64,000 bases of DNA from Acidobacteriota bacterium (GTDB lineage Bacteria > Acidobacteriota > Blastocatellia > Pyrinomonadales > Pyrinomonadaceae): assembly GCA_020199835.1 (NCBI GenBank), contig JAIVJV010000008.1, forward strand, positions 186,001 through 250,000. Reading direction: 5' to 3'. The first letter of the stretch is position 1. Every line of letters starts with the position of its first letter. A program made the position numbers and the translations under genes. The notes beneath the pieces were generated by a model, which saw only the letters and a list, made by a program, of their open reading frames with translations, was not told the origin of the DNA and made no database searches. Of the stretch, positions 46,301-56,093 are shown piece after piece.

Positions 46301-48703
46301 TCATTCGTACCGCAGCGCGTTCAAAGGATCCACTTTTGTCGCTCTTCGCGCGGGAATCAACGATGCGACCAACGTCACGAGCACCAAACCCACCGCGACC
46401 GCAGCAAACGTGATCACATCGACCGGTTTCACACCGAACAACATCGTCTCGAGATAACGAGTAACAGCAAACGCGCCGGCGAGACCGAGACCAACACCCA
46501 CCACCACCAGCAACATCGCGCGGCGCAATACGAGCTTCAACACATCGGCGATCTGCGCGCCGAGGGCCATGCGCACACCGATTTCGTGCGTGCGTTGAGT
46601 GACGTAGTAAGACGTGATCCCGTATATGCCGAGCATCGCAAGCAACATCGCGACGCCCGCAAACGCAGTCAACAGCAACATCGGCAAACGCCGCGGCGCG
46701 GCGGACGTGGAAACCAGATCGTTCATCGTCCTCAGGTTGTAAGTGGCGACGCCTTTATCGACCGAACGGAGTGCGTCGCGCACCGATGCTGCAAGCGCCG
46801 TAGGTTCGCCATTCGTCCGGACGACCAACGACATGCTGTTCCAGGTTCCATCCTGCGCGTAAGGCACGTACATCTGCGATGTAGCTTGCTCATCGAGCGA
46901 TGATTTGGTGTCGCCCACCACGCCCACAACTTCGCGCGAAAACTTCTCATCGCGCCAGATGCTGAAACGCCGGCCAATCGGACTTTCACCCGACCACAGT
47001 TGCCGCGCCATCGTTTCGTTAACAATCACGACTTTCGTACTCTGCGCGTTGTCGTAGTCGGTAAACGCGCGTCCTTGTTTGAGTGGAATCTGAAGCGTTT
47101 GGAAGTAATCAGGCGTGATCGCAACATACATCGCATTCGAAGCGTTCTCCGGTGCGGGAGGGCGGCCATCGAGCAACACTCCGCGACCGACATTGAACGT
47201 GTCCCCGCCAAGCGGCAGACTCAATATGGCACCTGCGCTTTGCACGCCGGGAACGGTCTTTACCTGTGCGAGGAGCTGCTGAAAAATCTGCGCGCGCGGT
47301 TCACCTTGCTTGTACTTGCCGGGCGGCAAAGTTATCCGAACTGCGAGTACGTTCTCAGTCTGAAAACCCAAATCGATCTCGCGCAGGTGCATGAAGCTCT
47401 TGATCAACAAACCCGCGCCCGCGAGCAGCACAAACGAGAGGGCCACTTCCGAAACGATCAGCAGACTCCCGACGCGATTTCTCGTGCCACCTGGACCACC
47501 ACTGCGCCCACTTTCTTTCAACGTCTCGTTGAGATTCGTGCGCGAGCTTTGCAGCGCCGGCACGATTCCAAACAGCAGGCCCGTAAGTATCGTCACGCCA
47601 AACACAAAGACAAAGACCTGCCAGTTGATCGAGATCTCGTCGAAACGCGGAGTATCCGCCGGACTGATCGCGACGAGCAACTTGATCAGCCAAACACTCA
47701 GCGCGAGTCCAATCGCGCCACTCACCAGCGAAAGCAGAACGCTCTCAGTCAGCAGTTGCCGCACGATTCGCAAACGACTCGCACCCAGGGCAGTTCGCAG
47801 CGCGATCTCTTTTTGCCGGTACGCCGAGCGCGCGAGCAGCAGGTTCGCGACATTCGCACACGCGATCAGCAAAACAAACGCGACCGCGCCAAACAACATG
47901 ACCAGCGACGTGCGCAGTTCACCAACCAGCCGTTCGCGCAGCTCGGTCAGGCGAACAGTCCAACCCGTATTTGTGATTGCATAGGCCTGCTCGAGTCGCT
48001 GATTGATCGTGTTCATCTCTGCTTGGGCCTGGACGATCGACACGCCAGGTCTGAGCCGGCCGACAACGTTGAGGTAGCGGTTGTCACGCGGCTCCTCGCT
48101 GACATTCAGCCCGCGTGCCGTCCACAGTTGTGTATCGCCCGGATAGTCGAAACCAGCGGGCATGATGCCGACGATGGTATTTTTCACGCCGCTCAACGTG
48201 ACGGTGCTATTGACGACGTCAGGAGCGCCGCCGAAGCGCCGTTGCCACAACGCATAACTGATCACCGTTACAGGAGCACTGTCGGGTTGTGCATCGCCGG
48301 AATTGAAGGTGCGGCCGCTGAGCGGTGTTGTGCGCAAGAGCGGAAAGAACTCAGGCACAACGTCCGCAGCGTCCACGCGTTCGGTCTCATCGCCGGTCGT
48401 CAGCAACGCGCCCCACGTAACAAACCCCGCGATCTGTTCGAACGATTGGCTCTGTTGCCGCCAATCGACGAGATCCGGCACGGACATGTTGCTCCGGTTA
48501 ATTCCCTGCCGCGGATTGATGCCTTCGAACAGCACGAGGCGTTCGGGTTCGGGAAACTGGAGCGGCTGTAGCAACACCGAGTTGACGACCGTGAACATCG
48601 CGGTGGTCGCGCCGATGCCGAGCGCGAGCGTGGAGATCGCGATGAACAGAAAGCCCGGCCGCTTGAGTAGAGTGCGCATGGCGAAGTGAACATCTTTAAG
48701 CAT
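46301..48703 (-). CDS. ADOP permease F
   Basis: An 800-residue double permease, the shortest complete copy. First periplasmic domain: PDLVDWRQQSQSFEQIAGFVTWG, preceded by the unusual EGINPRQGINRSN. Half 1 core CANVANLLLARSAYRQKEIALRTALGA; half 2 QRTHEIGVRMALGAQIADVL. It ends RRATKVDPLNALRYE. The ATG follows the stop of gene G by only 2 nt, so the pair must be co-transcribed and probably translationally coupled. Confidence 0.9.
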   Translation of the reverse strand: MLKDVHFAMRTLLKRPGFLFIAISTLALGIGATTAMFTVVNSVLLQPLQFPEPERLVLFEGINPRQGINRSNMSVPDLVDWRQQSQSFEQIAGFVTWGALLTTGDETERVDAADVVPEFFPLLRTTPLSGRTFNSGDAQPDSAPVTVISYALWQRRFGGAPDVVNSTVTLSGVKNTIVGIMPAGFDYPGDTQLWTARGLNVSEEPRDNRYLNVVGRLRPGVSIVQAQAEMNTINQRLEQAYAITNTGWTVRLTELRERLVGELRTSLVMLFGAVAFVLLIACANVANLLLARSAYRQKEIALRTALGASRLRIVRQLLTESVLLSLVSGAIGLALSVWLIKLLVAISPADTPRFDEISINWQVFVFVFGVTILTGLLFGIVPALQSSRTNLNETLKESGRSGGPGGTRNRVGSLLIVSEVALSFVLLAGAGLLIKSFMHLREIDLGFQTENVLAVRITLPPGKYKQGEPRAQIFQQLLAQVKTVPGVQSAGAILSLPLGGDTFNVGRGVLLDGRPPAPENASNAMYVAITPDYFQTLQIPLKQGRAFTDYDNAQSTKVVIVNETMARQLWSGESPIGRRFSIWRDEKFSREVVGVVGDTKSSLDEQATSQMYVPYAQDGTWNSMSLVVRTNGEPTALAASVRDALRSVDKGVATYNLRTMNDLVSTSAAPRRLPMLLLTAFAGVAMLLAMLGIYGITSYYVTQRTHEIGVRMALGAQIADVLKLVLRRAMLLVVVGVGLGLAGAFAVTRYLETMLFGVKPVDVITFAAVAVGLVLVTLVASLIPARRATKVDPLNALRYE

Positions 48704-48705
48704 GA

Positions 48706-51147
48706 TTATTCGTTCCTCAGTGCGATCAATGGATCAACGCGGGTGGCCCGTCGTGACGGCACGTAGCATGCCAGCAGCGCCACGCCGATCAGCAGCACCG
48801 ACACCAGACCAAACGTCAACGGGTCCGTGGCGCTCACGCCGTAAAGCAAGCTCGTAATCGCGCGCGTCGCGAGATACGCGCCAAACAATCCGAGCGCCAC
48901 GCCGATGAGCGTCAGTTTCAAACCATGACTCAGCACCAGCTTCAACACGTCTGACAATTGCGCGCCAAGCGCGAGACGAATACCGATCTCGTGCGTGCGC
49001 TGCGCGACTGTGTACGACGTGATGCCGTAAATGCCGATCGCGGAAAGCAACAGTGCAACGAAGCCGAAAACTCCGAGCACGGTCGCCGCGACTTTCGCCG
49101 GAAAGAACGCGAACCGCATGTGCTCGCTCAATGTTTTCACGTCGAACAACGGCAGGTTTGGATCGAGCGCCTGCACCTCTTTGCGTACGGCTGCGAGCAG
49201 CGACTCGGGATTGCCGTCAGTGCGTACGGTCAAAATTCCGCTCGACGAATAGTCCTGCGTCAACGGCGCCCAGATGAACGGACGCGGATCTTCAGCAATG
49301 TTGAAATACTTGCCGTCGCCGATGACGCCCACGATGCGCCTGAATGGACCACTCGCGCTGTTGAACGAAATTCGCTTCCCGACGGCTTCACTCGGCGAGC
49401 TGAGGCTCGGCATCAGTCGCCGCACGAAGGTCTCGTTCACCACCACCACAGGTTCAGTTTTCGCCTCGTCCTGATCGGTGAACTCGCGTCCCTGGACGAG
49501 CGGCGTTCGCATCGTTTCAAAATAACGCGGTCCTGCGCTGCCGTTCATGGCGACCGGCACGTTCTGGCCACGTTCGGCAGGTTGGCCTTCGACGAAGATG
49601 GTGCGGCTGTTGTAGTTAAGACTCAGCGGAATGTAGCTCGACACTGCCGCCGATGTGACACCCGGCAACGACTGGACGCGTTCCGACAGTTGCTGGTAGA
49701 ACTGCTGGCCGCGATTTCTGTCATAACCTTGCAAGCCGAGATCAAACGACATCGTCACTGCGTTCGTGGAATCGAATCCCGGAGTCATCGTTTGCAACTG
49801 TTGGAGCGTGCGCATCACGAGTCCCGCGGCAATCAACACGACGAGCGAGATCGCGATCTGCGCCACCACGAGCACGCTGCGCAGACGCGTTCGCGCCGCG
49901 CCGCCTTGCGCCGAAGTCTCGCGCAAAGCCTGCGACAAACCGAGCCGCGTCGCTTGCAACGCGGGCGCTAAACCAAAGATCGTGCCCGCGGCGAACGACA
50001 CGAAAAGTGAAAACAGCAACACGCGCCAATCAACCGCCACGTCGAGCGCGAGGGGGAAATCGATCGGCGGTTTGAACGCGAGCAAAACGTCGATAATCCA
50101 GAACGCAAGCAACACGCCTGCGAGTCCGCCGACAAACGACAGCAACACGGTCTCCGTAAGCAGTTGCCGGATCAAACGCACGCGGTTCGCGCCCAGCGCC
50201 AGACGGATCGCGATCTCGCGTCGTCTGTCTGTCGCGCGTGCGAGCATCAGTCCCGCGAGATTTGTGCATGTGACGATCAGGACCAACGCAACGGCACCCA
50301 TCAACACCCACGTAAAACTCACCACGGCGCCACGCAACTCGGGAAGAATAAAACCAGCCGGCACAACCCTTATCGATTGTCCTTCGTTTGTGTCGGGATA
50401 TTCTCTCGCCAGTTGCAGCGCCAGCAGGTTTAGCGAAGCTTCGGCCTGGCGCAGATCGACACCGGGCTTGAGCCGCCCGTTAGCGAAGAAGTTGCTCGTG
50501 TCGCGATCTTCGAGCCATTGGGCGCCGGGCTCGACCCACTCCATCATCGCGGCCGGTAGCCAGATCTCCGGCGTATAGACCAGTTCCGTGCCTTTGAAAC
50601 CTTCAGGCGCGATGCCGATCACACGGAACTGATGATTGTTCAGCAGCACGTCTTTGCCGACGATCTCCGGATCGCCACCGAATCGACGCTGCCACGAGTG
50701 GTAACTCAGCACCGCGACGGGATGCGCGAGCGGCGTCTTGTCTTCTTCGGGAAGAAACGTGCGGCCCTTGATCGCTTTCACGCCGAGCACGTCGAAGTAG
50801 TTACCGGAGACTTCGTAACCCCAGATGCGTTCGTTCGCGCCGCTGCGACTCAGACTCAGCGGCACGAACCGGTAGACCAACAATCCAGAGAGCACTTCGT
50901 TACGATCGCGGAAGTCGCGGTAGTTCGGATACGAAAACGCGGACATCGAGTCGTTCTTGCCGCGAATCGCGACGGAGACGATCTCGTCGGGCTGTTCAAC
51001 CGGCAAGGAACGCAACAGCACCGCGTTCACGAGACTGAAGATGGCCGTGTTCGCACCGATACCGAGCGCGAGCGTAATCACCGCTACGACGACGAATCCC
51101 GGTCTCTTTAGCAAACTACGTATCGCATATCGAACATCCTTGATCAT
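48706..51147 (-). CDS. ADOP permease G
   Basis: An 813-residue double permease of the second subfamily (FSYPNYRDFRDRNEVLSGLLVYR, then IGIAPEGFKGTELVYTPEIWLP). Half 1 core: [27 protein letters not shown], with Thr at the usual Ala position. Half 2: [20 protein letters not shown]. The tail RRATRVDPLIALRNE carries Asn instead of Tyr in the otherwise near-invariant last two residues. It lies 52 nt downstream of gene H, with a small palindrome in the gap. Confidence 0.9.
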   Translation of the reverse strand: MIKDVRYAIRSLLKRPGFVVVAVITLALGIGANTAIFSLVNAVLLRSLPVEQPDEIVSVAIRGKNDSMSAFSYPNYRDFRDRNEVLSGLLVYRFVPLSLSRSGANERIWGYEVSGNYFDVLGVKAIKGRTFLPEEDKTPLAHPVAVLSYHSWQRRFGGDPEIVGKDVLLNNHQFRVIGIAPEGFKGTELVYTPEIWLPAAMMEWVEPGAQWLEDRDTSNFFANGRLKPGVDLRQAEASLNLLALQLAREYPDTNEGQSIRVVPAGFILPELRGAVVSFTWVLMGAVALVLIVTCTNLAGLMLARATDRRREIAIRLALGANRVRLIRQLLTETVLLSFVGGLAGVLLAFWIIDVLLAFKPPIDFPLALDVAVDWRVLLFSLFVSFAAGTIFGLAPALQATRLGLSQALRETSAQGGAARTRLRSVLVVAQIAISLVVLIAAGLVMRTLQQLQTMTPGFDSTNAVTMSFDLGLQGYDRNRGQQFYQQLSERVQSLPGVTSAAVSSYIPLSLNYNSRTIFVEGQPAERGQNVPVAMNGSAGPRYFETMRTPLVQGREFTDQDEAKTEPVVVVNETFVRRLMPSLSSPSEAVGKRISFNSASGPFRRIVGVIGDGKYFNIAEDPRPFIWAPLTQDYSSSGILTVRTDGNPESLLAAVRKEVQALDPNLPLFDVKTLSEHMRFAFFPAKVAATVLGVFGFVALLLSAIGIYGITSYTVAQRTHEIGIRLALGAQLSDVLKLVLSHGLKLTLIGVALGLFGAYLATRAITSLLYGVSATDPLTFGLVSVLLIGVALLACYVPSRRATRVDPLIALRNE

Positions 51148-51168
51148 CGCCTACCTCTGTCACATCCG

Positions 51169-51181
51169 GCGGCAGAGCCGC
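51169..51181. repeat. Short palindrome between permeases H and G
   Basis: GCGGC-AGA-GCCGC: a 5-bp perfect stem with a three-base loop in the 52-nt gap. It is weak alone but matches the three-base-loop design of the other gap palindromes. Confidence 0.35.
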
Positions 51182-51199
51182 AAGTACAAACTCCTGGTC

Positions 51200-53653
51200 C
51201 TACTCGTAACGGAGCGCCACTAACGGATCGACTTTCGTCGCGCGCCGCGCGGGCAAGTAACACGCGATAAATGCCACCGCTGCCAGCAGCAGCGGCACGA
51301 TTACAAAGATTCCCACGTCATAACCACTCACGCCGATCAGCACCGACGACAACACACGCACCAGCGCGAGCGACAGCAACACGCCAATCACGACGCCCAC
51401 ACCCGCCAGCCACATTCCCTGCTTCGTGATCATCTTCAACACGTGCCTGCGATCGGCGCCGAGCGCCATGCGAATGCCGACTTCGCGCGTCCGTTGCGAC
51501 ACCACGTAAGCCATCACGCTGTAAAGCCCAACCGCACTCAACAAAATCGCGAGTACGCCAAACGCTAACGAAAACGATGCAGCCATGTTCGGCGCCCACA
51601 ACGCGTACGTCAGGTGATCGCTCATCGTCTTAACCGCCGAGATCGGCACGCTGCGGTCCAATGTCTGCACTTCGTTGCGAATCGCGCCCACGAGCCCGCG
51701 TGGATCGACGTTGCTCCGCACGACGAGCGACATGTTTCCCGGACGAAATTGCGTCATCGAGTAGTAAAAGTACGACCGCGGTTCTTCCGCCAGCGAGCGG
51801 TATTTGCCCGTCTTTACAACCCCGACAACTTCAAACGCCTCTCGACTCTCGGAACCGACGAAGATCCGTTTGCCAACCGCACTCTCGCCCGGCCAAAGCG
51901 TCTCGGCCATCCTTTGATTGACGATCACCACGGCCTGAGTCTTCGGCGTATCGCGTTCGTCGAAGTCGCGGCCTTCCACGAAAGGTACCTGCATCGCCTT
52001 GAAGTAGCATGGTCCAATAACGTTGGTCATGATCGTACGGCCCGAGCTGCCGCGCGGCAGCGTCTCGCCTTCTTTGAGAATCGGACCATTCGAGTTGGAA
52101 CTGTCGCCAAGCGGCATCAAACGCGTCACACCCGCGGCTTCCACACCGGGCAAACTGCTCGTGCGTTCAACAAGTTGTCGATAAAAGTTGCGCGACCGCT
52201 CATTGTCGTAGCCGACTAACTGCGGGCTGAGCGTCACGATGAGTCCGTTTGGATTATGAAAACCGGGATCCATCGTCTGCGCCTGCCGAAAACTCTTGAT
52301 GAAAAGTCCACCGCAAACGAGGACCACGAGCGACAATGCGACCTGGGCCACGACGAGGCTGTTGCGCAAACCGAACCGGCGGAACCTTCCCTTGCGCTGT
52401 GTCTCCGGCAGTCCTTTCAACACGGGCACGACCTCCGGATTCGATGAGTGCCACGCAGGCGCAAGCCCGAAGATCAATCCCGTCGCGAGCGAGACCACGG
52501 CCGTAAAGATCAGGGCGCGCGAATCCAGCGCGAAGAAGTCTTTGAGGATCGTGTACTCGAGAACCGGAACGAAGCCCTGCATCAGATCCGTCACCCAAAA
52601 CGCGAGCAACAAACCGAGGCCACCACCAAGCATGGAAAGCAGCAGGCTTTCGGTCAAGAGTTGACGAATCAAACGCGCGCGATTCGCGCCGAGGGCGAGT
52701 CGAATCCCGATCTCCTTGCGACGCGCTGCGGCGCGCGCGAGCATCAGGTTCGCAACGTTCGCACAGGCTATCAGCAGAATCAGACCGACGATGGCCATCG
52801 CGATCGCGCCACTGGTACGGAAGACGCCGCCCATGTCTTCAAAGCGTCCTGCGACTTCAGTCAGCACTCGTGCTTGCGTGTCGCTGGATCGATTGTTGGG
52901 ATAAGCCTGGTTTATTCTCGTCGCGATTCCGGATGTTTCGGCTGAGGCTTGCTCGAGCGAGACGCCGGGTTTGATTCGGCCGATCACGTTCATCCAGTGA
53001 CTGCCTCGCTCTTCGAGCAACTTGGGCGCGCGACGGAGATCTTCAGCCATCGAGATCGGGGTCCAGAAGTCGAGCGCAAGCGCAAACTTCGTCCCCGTAA
53101 AACCATCCGGCGCGACACCGATCACTTCGTATTGTCGATTGTTCAAACGAACCTGTGTGCCGACGATGTTGGGATCGCGGCCGAAGCGACGTTGCCACAG
53201 ACTGTGACTCAACACGAGCACCGGACTGCCGCCAATCGTCTTGTCTTCAACCGGTGCGAACGCACGCCCGAGGATCGGCTGGATCTGGACCACGTCGAAA
53301 TAGTTCGCCGACACAACCTGGCCCCAGATGACGTCGTTCTGGTTCTCGGTGTCGATCGCCGCCGGCACCATGTCTTCCGCAGCAAGACCGGCGAACGAAC
53401 TGCTTTGCGCGCGATAGTCGAGGAAGTCGGGATATGAGAGCTCGTCGTTCACCTCGCCATCTCCGGCAACTTCCATGAGCCGAATCACTTCGTCCGGTCG
53501 CGTCACCGGCAGCGGGCGCATCAGAAACGCGTTGACGCCACTGAAGATCGCAGCGTTCGCGCCAATTCCGAGACCGAGTGTGATCACCGCGACGAGCGTC
53601 ACGCCGGGGTTTTTCAACAGCATCCGAACGCCGTACTGAATGTCTTTGAACAT
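51200..53653 (-). CDS. ADOP permease H
   Basis: An 817-residue double permease of the second subfamily: LSYPDFLDYRAQSSSFAGLAAED, then IGVAPDGFTGTKFALALDFWTP. Half 1 core [27 protein letters not shown]; half 2 [22 protein letters not shown]. The second periplasmic domain begins PGFHNPNGLIVTLSPQLVGY, unlike the shorter form in the first subfamily. The tail is consensus. The ATG follows gene I's stop by 3 nt. Confidence 0.9.
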   Translation of the reverse strand: MFKDIQYGVRMLLKNPGVTLVAVITLGLGIGANAAIFSGVNAFLMRPLPVTRPDEVIRLMEVAGDGEVNDELSYPDFLDYRAQSSSFAGLAAEDMVPAAIDTENQNDVIWGQVVSANYFDVVQIQPILGRAFAPVEDKTIGGSPVLVLSHSLWQRRFGRDPNIVGTQVRLNNRQYEVIGVAPDGFTGTKFALALDFWTPISMAEDLRRAPKLLEERGSHWMNVIGRIKPGVSLEQASAETSGIATRINQAYPNNRSSDTQARVLTEVAGRFEDMGGVFRTSGAIAMAIVGLILLIACANVANLMLARAAARRKEIGIRLALGANRARLIRQLLTESLLLSMLGGGLGLLLAFWVTDLMQGFVPVLEYTILKDFFALDSRALIFTAVVSLATGLIFGLAPAWHSSNPEVVPVLKGLPETQRKGRFRRFGLRNSLVVAQVALSLVVLVCGGLFIKSFRQAQTMDPGFHNPNGLIVTLSPQLVGYDNERSRNFYRQLVERTSSLPGVEAAGVTRLMPLGDSSNSNGPILKEGETLPRGSSGRTIMTNVIGPCYFKAMQVPFVEGRDFDERDTPKTQAVVIVNQRMAETLWPGESAVGKRIFVGSESREAFEVVGVVKTGKYRSLAEEPRSYFYYSMTQFRPGNMSLVVRSNVDPRGLVGAIRNEVQTLDRSVPISAVKTMSDHLTYALWAPNMAASFSLAFGVLAILLSAVGLYSVMAYVVSQRTREVGIRMALGADRRHVLKMITKQGMWLAGVGVVIGVLLSLALVRVLSSVLIGVSGYDVGIFVIVPLLLAAVAFIACYLPARRATKVDPLVALRYE

Positions 53654-53656
53654 AAG

Positions 53657-56092
53657 TTATTCGTACCTCAGTGCCTTTAATGGATCGACCTTCGTTGCGC
53701 GCCACGCGGGGACGTAACACGCAAGCAACGTGATCAAAAACAGTCCGAGCGAAACGACCGCGAACGTCGTGCGGTCGGTCGTCGTGACTTCAAACAACAA
53801 CGTTGCGAGCAATCGCGTGAGTCCAAACGAAGCTGCGAGACCTGCGATTACACCGATAACGCCGAGAACGATGCCCTTCGTCACGACCAGTCTCAGCACG
53901 TCGCGCGGTTGTGCGCCGAGGGCCATGCGTACGCCGATCTCATGCGTGCGCTGCAAGACCGTGTACGACATCACACCGTAAATTCCGACTGCCGCCATCA
54001 CGAGTGCGACCACTGAAAACACCGTCAGCAGAAACGCGCTGAAGCGCGCCCGTGCGACTGATACCGACAACAGACTCTCCATCGCGCTCACTTCACCGAT
54101 TGGCTGTAACGGATCGATTGCGCGAATCACGCCACGCGCCGCGGACGCAACCGCACCCGGATCGCCAGTGGTCCGTAACATCAACGTCATTCCATTAAGC
54201 GGCAGTTCGGCGTGTGGCCAGTACGCCACCGGCTCGATGGGCAGGTCGAGGCCGAGGTGTTTATGATCCGCGACGACACCGATGATCTCCGTCGGCGGGT
54301 TTTCATTTTTCATGTAAATGATCACTCGTTTGCCGATCGGGTCTTCGCCGCCAAAATTCTTGTTTACAAACGTTTCATTAACAACGACCACGTTGCGCAT
54401 CTCGGTCGTTTCCTGTGGCGTGTAGAGCCGGCCACGCTTCAGCGGAATCTGCATCGTTTGGAAGTAGTCGGCATCGGTGACGCAGACGCCGGTTTTCAAT
54501 TCCTGTTCGGGCGGCAACTTCGGTGCTCCGGCGATCTCGACAGTCGTTCCACTGTAGAGTCCGGTGAACGGAGCGGTATTGATGGCGCCGACCGACACGA
54601 CGCCCGGCAACGATCGCATCTGCGTGATCGCCTGCTGGAAGAAATCGATTCGCTTTTGTTCCGTATCGTATTTCGCGAAAGGAAGACTGACGCGCATCGT
54701 CAGCAAATTCTCCGAATTGAATCCGGGATCGACTGATTGCAGACGGTTGAAACTCCTGACCAGCAGTCCCGCACCGACGAGCAGCACGAGCGCAAGCGCC
54801 ACTTGCGTAACGACGAAAGCGTTGCGCAGGTGAGACCCACCGGCCGTGCCACCAACGTTCTTTCCGCCTTCTTTCAACGAGCCTTGCAGATCGAAGCGCG
54901 TGGCTTCGAGCGCCGGCGCGAGTCCGAAAATGATTCCGGTGAGCAACGACAACCCAACGGTGAATCCGAGCACGGTCCAACTCACACTCACGCGTTTCAA
55001 ATCGATGAGCGCAGGTGGGCTCAACGCTACTAGTGCCTTCGTTCCCCACCACGCCACGAGCACTCCAAGTCCGCCGCCTATCAACGACAACAGCACGCTC
55101 TCGGTCAGCAACTGTCGTGCGATGCGCCAGCGACTCGCGCCCAGACCCGCGCGCACGGTGATCTCTTTTCTTCGCGAGCTCGCACGCGCGAGCAGTAGAT
55201 TCGCGACGTTCGCACACGCGATCAGCAACACGAATCCAACCGCGCCCAGGAGAATCAATAACGGCCGTCGGATTTCTCCAGTGAACTGCGTCCGCAGCGG
55301 CACGACATTGACGCCCCAGGTCGTATTGAAATCCGGATACTGTTGGGCCAACCGCGCGCCAATCGTGTCCATCTCGCGTTTGGCCTGCTCGATCGTAACG
55401 CCGGGTTTCAGACGCGCGACAGAAGACGAAAAACGGCCGCGCCGCACGCGCATGTCATTTGTAATCTGAAACGGTATCCAGATGTCGGCAGGCTTGCTCG
55501 GTTCATTACCGCGTTGAATGTGCCAACCGAAACCCGCGGGCATGACGCCGATGATCTCAGCGGATCGGTTGTTCAGTGTGATCTTCCGTCCCACGACATT
55601 GCTGTCGCCGCCAAAGCGTCGCTGCCACAATCCATAACTGATGACCACGACCGAACTACGGTTCTTGCGCGCGTCGTCCGCAGCAAACGTTCGCCCCAGC
55701 AGCGGATTCGTCCCGAGCACCGAGAAGAGATTCGTCGTGCCAAACTGTCCCGGCACTTCTTCGGGCTCGCCATCGCTCGTGAGATTCAAGGCACGATCGA
55801 AAAAGACAGCCATGTCGCTGAAGACCTGGTTCTGCTCTTTCCAATCGGAGAAGTTTGCCAGGTTGATGACGTTCTGATCGGTGCGTCCGCCCTGTCGCTT
55901 CTCCCACACCAGCACCAGCTGCTCGGGATCCGCATAAGGAAACGTCCGCAGTAGCACTGCGTTAACGACGCTGAAGATCGCGGTGTTTGCGCCGATACCG
56001 AGCGTGAGCGCAACGATCGCCACGATCGTCACGACCGGACTCTTCACCAGCATCCGCGCGCCGAAACGGATGTCTTTGATCAGTTGGTCCAT
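53657..56092 (-). CDS. ADOP permease I
   Basis: An 811-residue double permease of the first subfamily (NFSDWKEQNQVFSDMAVFFD). Half 1 core [32 protein letters not shown]; half 2 QRTHEIGVRMALGAQPRDVL. The tail reads WRATKVDPLKALRYE, with Trp replacing the first Arg; gene J shares this Trp, which suggests the two adjacent genes are recent duplicates of each other at least in this part. Only 1 nt separates it from J's stop and 3 nt from H's start. Confidence 0.9.
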   Translation of the reverse strand: MDQLIKDIRFGARMLVKSPVVTIVAIVALTLGIGANTAIFSVVNAVLLRTFPYADPEQLVLVWEKRQGGRTDQNVINLANFSDWKEQNQVFSDMAVFFDRALNLTSDGEPEEVPGQFGTTNLFSVLGTNPLLGRTFAADDARKNRSSVVVISYGLWQRRFGGDSNVVGRKITLNNRSAEIIGVMPAGFGWHIQRGNEPSKPADIWIPFQITNDMRVRRGRFSSSVARLKPGVTIEQAKREMDTIGARLAQQYPDFNTTWGVNVVPLRTQFTGEIRRPLLILLGAVGFVLLIACANVANLLLARASSRRKEITVRAGLGASRWRIARQLLTESVLLSLIGGGLGVLVAWWGTKALVALSPPALIDLKRVSVSWTVLGFTVGLSLLTGIIFGLAPALEATRFDLQGSLKEGGKNVGGTAGGSHLRNAFVVTQVALALVLLVGAGLLVRSFNRLQSVDPGFNSENLLTMRVSLPFAKYDTEQKRIDFFQQAITQMRSLPGVVSVGAINTAPFTGLYSGTTVEIAGAPKLPPEQELKTGVCVTDADYFQTMQIPLKRGRLYTPQETTEMRNVVVVNETFVNKNFGGEDPIGKRVIIYMKNENPPTEIIGVVADHKHLGLDLPIEPVAYWPHAELPLNGMTLMLRTTGDPGAVASAARGVIRAIDPLQPIGEVSAMESLLSVSVARARFSAFLLTVFSVVALVMAAVGIYGVMSYTVLQRTHEIGVRMALGAQPRDVLRLVVTKGIVLGVIGVIAGLAASFGLTRLLATLLFEVTTTDRTTFAVVSLGLFLITLLACYVPAWRATKVDPLKALRYE

Positions 56093-56093
56093 C

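Noticed and set aside
47000-48571. A 523-codon plus-strand open frame antisense to permease F, and many similar frames opposite the array
   Set aside because: Its translation is rich in Arg/Gln/His with no domain, and the minus strand encodes a clear permease throughout. It is a shadow of GC-rich codon usage.
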